NCBI GenBank assembly: GCA_018398765.1
Contig: JAHBMJ010000931.1
Coordinates: 1-38,562 of the forward strand
From: Chromera velia
Lineage: Eukaryota; Sar; Chromeraceae
Reading direction: 5' to 3'
DNA: 38,562 nt
Shown: positions 31,501 to 38,562 of the stretch, one piece after another
How positions within the stretch are numbered: the stretch's first letter is position 1
Layout of the letters: the number at the start of each line of letters is the position of its first letter
The notes under the pieces: generated by a model
The model's input: only the letters and a program-made list of their open reading frames with translations
What the model was told of the DNA's origin: nothing
The model's database searches: none
Program-made: the position numbers and the translations under genes

Positions 31501-33173
31501 GCAGACTGTCACGGAAACTCGACAGGATCAAAAGGAAGATCGAAGATTGGATCTCAGAGCAGGCAGCTGCAGATGTCAAAGGCCCTGCAGGTCCTCTGGC
31601 TTCAAAGAACATCGCTGTCCTTTTAAGTTTGGGTCAATTTGACAGTTTTGCCATCCGACTAGCCACGCTTCTCTCCCACAGACTAGAGTCGCATGAATGG
31701 CTGCAACGGTGGGTACGTCAAATCGAGTTCGACTATGAGTGGCTTCCCCTGGCGATGGCGATTCTCCAACCAGAGTTGATGCCGAGCTCTGGGAGTGAGA
31801 GAAGAAAGTCGGTGGGACACAGCATGAGGAGAATCGACCCTCGAAGAAGAGGCTCAGATGTTTCCAATGTGGTGTCAAACCTTGAAAGGGGGGGAGAAAG
31901 TGTGGGGGGGTCACCAGTGGGTCTGGGGGAGGTGGAGCATCGTGGTTGGTCATATCACACAAGTTCCGGTAGGGCTGGAGAGACGGTGGGGGAATCGGGT
32001 GGCGGTGGAGTGGAGAAGGAAGAAGAGAGCGGATCGGAATCACCGATTCTCATCCGATCACATAGGCAAGAACGACATATGCAACGGGAGAACAGTATGA
32101 ATAAAAGTCGAGAGGATGTGCCCAGTCCCTCTTCCTCCTGTCCTGACGAAGTCTCGCTGTCAATAGACACAGAAGGCGAAACATTGCCCTCCAACGGCCC
32201 CCCCTTCATGCCGACAGGTAGACACTCAACAGTCCCCCAGGAAGAGGAAGAGGATGAGTCAGGAGAAGGGGGGGAGACTGGGAATAGACCCAGCATAGAA
32301 GTAGAGAGCCTTTCAAGTTTCAGAAGGGGGGATCAGAATGTTGAAGCAGAAGGAGAAGGAGGGCAAGAAGAAGCTGGTGATGTCAGCAGCCAAAGACAAA
32401 GACGCCAAATTCCGAGAAAATTTCTCGAAAAAGCAATGGCAACTCCCCATCCACAGCCAGCCCAGAGAGGAGACGGTCAGAGCAACGTGCCAGAAGAGTC
32501 TGTGAAGAGTCATCTGACTTCGGTTGCCGTATCCCTGTCTCCTCGTGTAGAAGAAATGCGATCACAGAGGCAGGGAGGGGACTCCAGACCTACGCGGCCG
32601 GGTCCTTTGGAGATGCACAAGGAGGAAGAGAGAGAGGAAGAAGACGAAGACGAGGAAGAGGAGGGGGATGAAATGGACGAAAGAGCATCTGAGCTCCAAC
32701 AATTGACTCGTGCGGAACGTCATCCCAACACTCGTTCAGACCCTCCTGTATTTTTTCATCCCAGTACAGTCATGAATAGGCAGACTACGTTTTCTCTGAC
32801 TGAAGTAGACTCTCTGAGTCTCCCTTCGTTCGACTGTGTGTGGGGTCTCTTGGCTTCTCTGGAGTCTCCTGCAGAAATACACAAAGACAATGTTACAATC
32901 ACTCCACCTGTCAGTGCCAGCTCTTCCCATCAGCCAGCCTCCAAAATGCCCCGGCGGTGCTTTGCCTATTTCGGTAACCATCTCGACTCTCCAGCGCTCA
33001 GAGACCTTCCTGGATATGCAAGAGGAGGGGGGGGTGTAGAGGGTCAGGGAGAGACAGGAGACAGCACAGATGCGGAGTGCGAAATCTCTGTGGAGAGACT
33101 GTTAGAAAACCTCTCTCTTGCCGAAGGACTTCCCTTCAATACGTTGCTTTGGGTCTGTCTGCCTTCTGCCTAA
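18755..33173 (+). CDS. FG-GAP/EGF/HYR polytopic membrane receptor-like protein, 21 exons
   Basis: Exons: 18755-19115, 19636-19830, 20061-20282, 20610-20825, 21240-21440, 21818-22036, 22361-22561, 22940-23263, 23611-24003, 24365-24484, 24900-25208, 25533-25845, 26272-26737, 27089-27209, 27574-27721, 28146-28491, 28860-29708, 30087-30164, 30348-30433, 30734-31002, 31417-33173. The frame closes at all 20 junctions, giving 7,194 nt and 2,397 residues. Domains: basic n-region plus hydrophobic signal (34-50); seven FG-GAP blades (121-646), each with a DxNxDGxxD-like Ca-binding loop; EGF-like and HYR modules (647-1024); a Cys-rich segment with CVKCPEHAACYGG and CSECSHGW (1025-1205); about nine membrane helices (1200-1722); and an acidic low-complexity tail. 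It is probably a plasma-membrane adhesion receptor or TRP/polycystin-like protein. The membrane family was not identified with certainty, and the start is the first in-frame ATG. Confidence 0.85.
20505..20595. repeat. (CTTC)n tract before a splice acceptor
   Basis: CTTC/CTTT units run up to the TGTGCAG acceptor of exon 4 of the receptor gene. Confidence 0.75.
21571..21603. repeat. (AG)n microsatellite
   Basis: A run of AG dinucleotides in intron 5 of the receptor gene. Confidence 0.85.
24488..24551. repeat. (TC)n(TG)n compound microsatellite at a splice donor
   Basis: It starts three bases after the GT of the intron 10 donor (GTTGGT) of the receptor gene, so the whole 5' end of the intron is dinucleotide repeat. 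Confidence 0.9.
24783..24935 (+). repeat. Duplicated start of exon 11
   Basis: TCGAATGTCCTGACTGTACA and the next thirteen bases (CAGTCAGACAT) occur at 24786-24818 within intron 10 and again at 24900-24932 as the first bases of exon 11. The upstream copy is preceded by GATTCAG and the genuine one by AATGCAG. A second short repeat (AATAAAT...ATGAAAAT) lies between them. Confidence 0.85.
25489..25522. repeat. (GT)n microsatellite before a splice acceptor
   Basis: A GT run ends about ten bases before the ACATGCAG acceptor of exon 12 of the receptor gene. Confidence 0.9.
26272..30433 (+). other. Cys-rich stalk and nine-helix membrane region
   Basis: The Cys-rich stalk (exons 13-14) precedes helices that read: VNVLLLFTAFFLTGLVVAFY; FKVLVKIFVLLVTSAPFAFY; TPLLLWVLMFLFLLAVAVVL; LLVWLSLVPLVTRASATVFV running into VLYLLSYELVL; ALLIIVLVYCVAIPLTLLTI; WEILVIFQRLLSTFVG; AISFQIIVGIVFLTL; AAAFCYLSAAAIATAL; VALLCILLAVIALAYAVFW. 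Between helices 2 and 3 is an extracellular-type loop with four cysteines. A basic/acidic coiled segment precedes helix 4. Intron phases become mixed (2,0,1,2,0,0,0,2,1) from this point. The arrangement is reminiscent of TRP-like proteins of fungi and protists, but this is an inference. Confidence 0.65.
31417..33173 (+). other. Long acidic low-complexity cytoplasmic tail
   Basis: The last exon codes 585 residues. It begins with a charged helical region (WRGRLSRKLDRIKRKIEDWI) and FDSFAIRLATLLSHRLESHE, then becomes Ser/Glu/Gly-rich, with a strongly acidic run (EEEREEEDEDEEEEGDEMDE) near 32625-32680. It has no recognised domain. It is nine times longer than the mean of exons 2-12, as often seen for disordered tails. 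Confidence 0.7.
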
Positions 33174-33738
33174 GTGCTTTCCTGTTTTTTTCTTTTTCTT
33201 CGACACGTGCACATTTGTATTGCTCACGGCTTGTGCGGTCTCTGTTTGTTTTTGACAGTTGGGGATGATTCTCTGGATGGACACCTTTCCTCATCGATTA
33301 GGGCCAACTTTTCCTTTTCCGGTTCTCCATTCCATTGAAACTTGTTTCTGTCTTTCTCTTGAACGAATACGCCTGCCTGCTGAGTGCCTGACTGTCTGAC
33401 TGCTTGACGGTCATTCCCATCTTCGTTCCCTGTCTTCGTCATTCCTTTCCGGACCAAGTATCGTCAGTGTGTCCAGCTAGCTTTCTGTGCGTCTGTCAGT
33501 CTGTCTGTCCGTTTGTCTCCCTGATAATCTTTCTTCCAATTGCCTCTTTGCAGCTCTTCTCAATTTTCGTCGTCACGCTCCGAGAGCACAGCCGCAAGTG
33601 ATCGAAGAAACGAAATACAGAAAGAAAGAAAGAAAGAAAGAAAATCGGAGCTTTCTATGCATGCGCACAGACTCCGATCCTCCCTTCTCTCTCATTCGTC
33701 TTCGGATCAAACCTCACTGACAGCACGACTGGCGCGCG

Positions 33739-33770
<32 letters not shown>

Positions 33771-33825
33771 CCCTCACACACACACACACACACACTCCCT
33801 CACACACACACACACACACACACAC

Positions 33826-33901
<76 letters not shown>

Positions 33902-35440
33902 CCGCATAGAGACAGAGGGAAGACAGAGAAACGGAGGAAAGAGGGCAGAAAAAGGAGAAAAGAACGCAAGCTGACAATAGCCGGCGACATACATACCCTG
34001 TACGGCAACGTCGGCAAGAACGAAACTGCAATCCTCGATGCAACTGAAGTCACTGCTGCTGCCGGCTGCCGGTGTCTAGGCCTGTGTGCATTTCTATGCC
34101 GGCTCCCGGCAGGCTCTTTGAAACTCCTTCGGTGGAGGGACAAGAGATGACAAGAGTTGCGCTCGTGTTGCTCAGGGAACTTAAATTGTATGGTTGACGC
34201 ACCATTCTTATTGCATAGTCATACATAGATTCACCTATTTAATGATTGATCGTCATGAGTTCATATTAATTAATTATTGCAATTTTTTATGAATATCATC
34301 ATGCAGCACTGTTCCAATTTTTTTTTTTTTTAACTACCATGTTATGCCCTATATACACATATGCAAAAAGATTTATTATGTGAATTTTTTATTGAAAAAT
34401 TGATTCTTTGGGGCGATTAAGTTTGTTGATCGATCTGACTGCCATCAGAGCGTGACTTGCAACCTAAAAAAAAAAAAAAATAGGCAATAATTGAAAAGGC
34501 CGCCATATATATATGGTTTATGGTTAGGGTTAGTTAGGATGCCTAGTGGGGTGCAAGGTCTATCAAATATAATGAGCCTAAAATACCTTCATCTATGCTA
34601 TAGCCTATAGATATATATATAGGTATGCATATACCTGTCGGTTTATTTATTTATGCTAGTTCCATGATACCATATAAAGACATTGATATATGAAAAAAAT
34701 TATTATGGTTTCTTAAGTGGTTCCATAGATGCATGTGCTTTCAAATTCATGTCATACACCTAATATAAGATTTGCTTTTCATAAAAAAAAACTCTGGTCA
34801 GTTTTGAATTCAATTCTACAGCTCTATCGTCGCTTGAGAAATAAGCCGCAGTAAAAGTGATTGATAAACAGATTACTCTTAAATTCAGAACTATCGGAAT
34901 GAACCAGAACTTTTTGACAGACTATAATGGTGATTCTAAGTAATCGATAGTCTCTTCCAATAGCTGACATCTTATATTGTCTGTGCACAAATGTGTTGGT
35001 AGGAGCATATGGTCAATCTACCGTAATCCAGTACAATCCAACAGGCTGCTGTCTGATTCAATTGGAATTTATCGAATACATGCTAATTAAACGACATACT
35101 GTCACATACAAAAAACGTATGTATGCAAAAGCTTTTGGAGACTGAAGCTTCACATGCACGCCGAGCTACACATCAATACTAGCTCAAAATCAGCATACCA
35201 ATTAATCGCAGTATTACGTCGATCCTTGCAAGCCGATGGATAGATTTTAGGTATGATTAGAGAATACACGTAGTGTCCCGCGCGCGACGCCCCTCCGTAT
35301 CCATACCGCTGTCTTTTGTCTATCGCTGACGGTTCTCAGGTACACTTGTGGAAACAAACGACAACAAAAGGTTGTAACGTTGAAAATCAGTCATATATAG
35401 ATTATTTTAGAACAAAATAAAAAAAAGACAAACGCGTCTT
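33174..35440. other. Intergenic, no gene seen
   Basis: Pyrimidine-rich sequence with GTCTGT repeats to about 33600 (likely the 3' untranslated region of the receptor gene), a large CA microsatellite, then AT-rich DNA from 34180 with several poly-A/T runs and short TATATA stretches. No motif-bearing frame and no recognisable RNA gene was found. Confidence 0.5.
33732..33901. repeat. (CG)n(CA)n compound microsatellite
   Basis: A (GC)n run at 33732-33747, then CA repeats punctuated four times by CTCCCTCACACA or CTTACA, giving a higher-order pattern. It lies in the intergenic region. Confidence 0.9.
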
Positions 35441-36383
35441 CTAAAGAGAACGAAGATCATCATCACCAGCCCGACAGACTGTAGACATGAATAAATCAAG
35501 TAAAAACGAAACAGGCCATCTCAAAATATACAACTCCAGAAATAGAAAAGTAAGTTCATCAACCAGGACAACCGCAGGTGCATTCCAAAAAAGAAGGGTC
35601 CGGATAAGATAAGAGGATATTAGGCCCCTCTTGGCCGAAACAGAAGGAACACAGGAGAAAGCATGCATCAAACGCACTCTACAAAGAATCACAAAAAAAA
35701 TTAAGAAAAATATCACGGTTAGGATTAATAGCAGCAAAAAGCAAAATCGAAGGAGATTCCGGTAAAGAGAAAAGACGCAGACCAAGCACCGTAGATCCCT
35801 TCTGATGCTCTAAAACATATGCAGGACTGTAGAAGTCTTCCTCAAGTAACTTTTCTATCATGGAGTTATCTGGCATGTTACTCATGCCACAGTCAGACCT
35901 AAAAACAATCGTTCTATCGTCCATGTATCTTCCTGTCATCCATTTCTCCCCTCCCCATGAAGGCCTCGATCTCATCAATGCAACAGAGTACTCTTTCCAC
36001 ACGGCAAAAAATCGGGCCCCACCAGGAAAGCAAGGACTCCCTTGAGGAAAACTTTCATGCTGTCTGACCATCTTTCCTCGAACTCGAATTATATTTGAAA
36101 CAAAATCAAGATTAATTATACAAGCCAGCATATCAAGAGGGCAAGAAAGTGCATTCGCATAATTGCAGTGGGAGAATAAAAAAGCAACAGGTTTTAAGTA
36201 ACATAGGCTAGATCCGCCCCTCATATACGGGGACGCGGCATCCATAACAAAAACCTCAATCATCATTCTACAGCTGGTCGCCCTCCTCCGCGGGGGCCTG
36301 TTAGGGCCTGTACAGCCGCCAGCCCTCCTGCAGACGCTATAGCGACATTCCACCTTTTTTCTACTGTCCTGGCATGCACACAA
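35441..36383 (-). pseudogene. Reverse transcriptase relic of a second element
   Basis: The frame ending at 35679 contains, in RT order, RQHESFPQGSPCFPGGARFF (motif B), GRYMDDRTIVFRSD (motif C, YMDD catalytic box), and VLEHQKGSTVLGLRLFSLPE (motif E-like LG box). After its stop, thumb-like sequence continues in another frame to 35441 (VLVDELTFLFLELYILRWPV). No ATG opens the frame, and no fingers or motif A region was recognised upstream, so this is a truncated, frameshifted copy. Its YMDD and PQGSP boxes and its composition differ from the YADD element at 58-4710, so it comes from a different retroelement class. I could not name the family. Confidence 0.6.
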
Positions 36384-36646
36384 AATTGTCCATGCATCGC
36401 GCGCAAAATTCGCGCGAACATGCAGACTTAATTGTTATCTGCATGCGCTTAAAGGGGAGAAAGAGTCGGAGAGGTCGAACTCCCACAATGATGCGGCTGG
36501 AGCCAGGTGTAGTAAGCAATCTGTGCGGTTCACGCTCCTCTATGTAAGCCCCCCCCCCCGCATTTACCGATTCTATTGAACCCGGTATATATTATCTATC
36601 TCTGTCACGTCGACCTATCCGTGAACAACACTTCGGACACGCCTCA
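36384..36646. promoter_or_regulatory. Upstream region of the kinase gene with a TATA-like motif
   Basis: GGTATATATTA at about 36584-36594 lies some 55 bp before the kinase ATG. This is a spacing like that of the TATA-like motif before the histidine-rich gene. The rest is unassigned. Confidence 0.3.
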
Positions 36647-38437
36647 ATGGGAAAAGGGACTGAGAAGCAGATTGGTGAAGGGGGGTCAAGCACCGTTTTC
36701 AGAGACCGAAAACGACGGGGGCTGGTCATCAAAGAGCTGTTGGAGCCCTTTCGGTCGAGGAAAGTGGCAAGACTCTCCCTCAGGGAGATCAAAATAGCAA
36801 AGCACCTCGAGAAGTGCAAGGGGGTGATCAAGCGGCGCTTCGTGGTGTTCGTCTGTATCACAAAACGCAACGCAAAGGCCTGGCGAGAGGGAGCGAGATG
36901 ACCGCAGAAGAATTTACGGAAATCAAGTCCCTCAAAGATGTGCCAACCTACAATAACGTTCCAGACTTCCGGCAGATCGAAATGCGTCGAAATGTCAGTC
37001 AGTGGCGTTGGCAAAGAAGTCAACCCATGCAGATCAGAGATGGTGTGCGTGTTGCATGTATATATGTGCTTGACTGTTGCTTACTTTGCTCCCCGTCTAT
37101 CTGTGAAGCAGCAATGCATACAAGGGGCAAGCAGTATTACTAACAGCTTGTTGTTGTGGATGAATGACACACGCTGACATGCGAACATCTCCGCAGGTTG
37201 CAGCCACTTTTTCCTCTACATGACATTGTGTTGCTCGGTCTTCTGTTTTGCCATTCATCCGCTGCCATGCATTCTTAGCCCGTCCATTTCTTTGAATTCA
37301 CATGTCTGCAGGAGAGTCGACATGGACGACGGGGGAGAAACCGTGCACGACTTCATTCGTCGAGTGGGTCCTTCGAAACTCCGAAAGCTGCAACAGATGT
37401 GCGGGGAGTCTCTGCACGCTCTCGCACAGATGCACGCAGCCGGTGTGATTCATCGGGATCTGGTCAGTCAGGATGCAATCGGTCGCTTTGCGGCACTTTC
37501 TTTGACTCAATAGACAGCGTGCTGGGACCAATTTTCCGACCGAGGTCACTGCTTCAGATGCATGCGGGGAAAGAGAACCTGATTTTCCTTGGTTTTCGTT
37601 TCGTGTCCGGTTCCTGAGATCCAATGCAGTCAGTCCTCTTTCTCCTCTCTCCTTTCTTCCACCATGCTTCTCTCTCTCAACCTCATGTGAGTTTTTGTGC
37701 AGAAACCTGAAAATATGACAGTGACGGCGAAGGACCAGGAGGTGAGGCTGATCGACCTCGAAGGGGGCCGCTTCGTGGGAAAGGGGGGGAGGGTGCTCAT
37801 GAAAGAGCGATCGCGCTCTGACTGTGGTTCGCTCGGCTACTGCAGTCCGGAAATGATCCGCGATGCCGAGTACGACTTCAAAACAGACAGCTACAGTCTC
37901 GGATGTGTTTTTTACGAGCTTGCAACCGGAAAGGCGCTGTTGGAGAGCGCGTACGTAAAGGACGGGGAAGCCGCGCGACCGCTGTCGTACTTCAAAGCCA
38001 AACACCGTCAGCTCACAGAGCGACTCGATAGCAGCGAGACAGCCCTCCAGAAGAGATTGGTACAGGACAGCCCCAAACTCAGGGATGACCGTCTGTGTCC
38101 GTTCTTCTGTTCTCTTCTCTCTTCACTGCTTGAGCGCGATGTGAAAAAGAGAGTGACTCCCCTTCAAGCTCTGCACGGCTCTGACTTCTTCAAAGACTCC
38201 GAGTGGGCCTCGATCGCCCTTGAAGAACCATCACCGGCTCCTGAAGGCTTTTTTGACTACGAGACCAAGTACGATAAGAAAACTCCCCTCCCCCTGTGCG
38301 ACGACCCAGAATACGAAAAGAAGCTCTCGCAACACGAGCTCGGAAGACTTCTGGGTCAGTCCATAAGGCGTTGGATCAGATCAGCCGTGCATGGGAGAAG
38401 GGACCACGGTTCAGACATATGTCTGGATGTGCTGTGA
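36647..38437 (+). CDS. Protein kinase, spliced, atypical DLE motif
   Basis: Exon 1 (from ATG 36647) has the glycine loop IGEGGSSTVF, the VIKELL lysine and the alpha-C segment REIKIAKHLE. A second exon ends at 36997 (LKDVPTYNNVPDFRQIE). A 31-bp exon at 37197-37227 codes CSHFFLYMT, the beta-5/hinge strand. Exon 37312-37462 ends precisely at VIHRDL, and the last exon, 37703-38437, starts KPEN. The phases of the last four exons close exactly. The Mg-binding segment reads VRLIDLEGG, so Asp is kept but DFG is DLE. The activation segment ends GYCSPE and is followed by DSYSLGCVFYELATG. The exon 1 to exon 2 junction is unresolved: the frame changes between about 36822 and 36898 without a convincing splice acceptor. 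Serine/threonine specificity is likely from HRDLKPEN; the substrate is unknown. Confidence 0.8.
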
Positions 38438-38483
38438 TTTGGCATTCATAATTGCATGATTTTGGGTTGGAAGGGGATAAGAA

Positions 38484-38520
<37 letters not shown>

Positions 38521-38562
38521 ACAGAGAGAGAGGCAGGGCCGGGGGGAGGGAGGGAGGGAGGG
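38438..38562. repeat. (CA)n and GGGA-rich downstream sequence
   Basis: Downstream of the kinase stop: a (CA)n run at 38485-38522, then GAGA and GGGA repeats to the window edge. No gene seen. Confidence 0.8.

Noticed and set aside
33540-34143. Open frames across the CA microsatellite
   Set aside because: They give THTHTH or VCVCVC repeats only, with no conserved sequence.
1-38562. tRNA or rRNA genes
   Set aside because: No cloverleaf-like sequence with conserved A and B box elements and no rRNA core sequence was recognised by eye. A covariance scan would be needed to be certain.

Overview
The window is nuclear DNA of a eukaryote with spliced genes. It shows short exons, GT...AG introns, many microsatellites and decayed retroelements. 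Integrin-type FG-GAP, EGF and HYR modules sit in a protist-like gene, introns almost always end in GCAG, and the reverse transcriptase is of a type I associate with alveolate algae. Together these suggest a chromerid or dinoflagellate-related alga, with Chromera velia-like as my best guess. The organism call is inference only.

Layout. 58-~4710 (+): a decayed non-LTR retrotransposon with reverse transcriptase, a CCHC knuckle and a restriction-like endonuclease, broken by stops and frame changes and carrying two arrays with a 42-bp period. 4947-5237: a 291-bp hAT-type MITE with perfect 17-bp terminal inverted repeats and a perfect 8-bp target duplication. 5602-~7104 (-): a CCCH zinc-finger protein. 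7335-8329 (-): a small spliced gene of unknown function. 8330-10539: no gene seen. 10540-16137 (-): a 13-exon gene, reconstructed here from splice sites and phase, for a 381-residue protein with an extremely histidine-rich centre. 16451-18197: a foldback repeat element. 18755-33173 (+): a 21-exon gene for a roughly 2,397-residue membrane protein with a signal peptide, a seven-bladed FG-GAP propeller (one blade per exon), EGF and HYR modules, a Cys-rich membrane-proximal region, about nine membrane segments and a long acidic tail. 33174-35440: no gene seen, with a large CA microsatellite. 35441-36383 (-): a relic of a second, unrelated reverse transcriptase. 36647-38437 (+): a spliced protein kinase with an unusual DLE in place of DFG.

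How it fits together. The two spliced genes at 10.5-16.1 kb and 18.8-33.2 kb are divergent and separated by the foldback element. No operon-like logic is expected. The large gene looks like a cell-surface receptor or channel-like protein: an adhesive, calcium-binding ectodomain on a polytopic membrane region. The kinase is a separate gene, and nothing in the sequence links it to the receptor. The exon models for the two large genes rest on reading-frame phase closing at every junction, which is strong internal evidence but not transcript proof.
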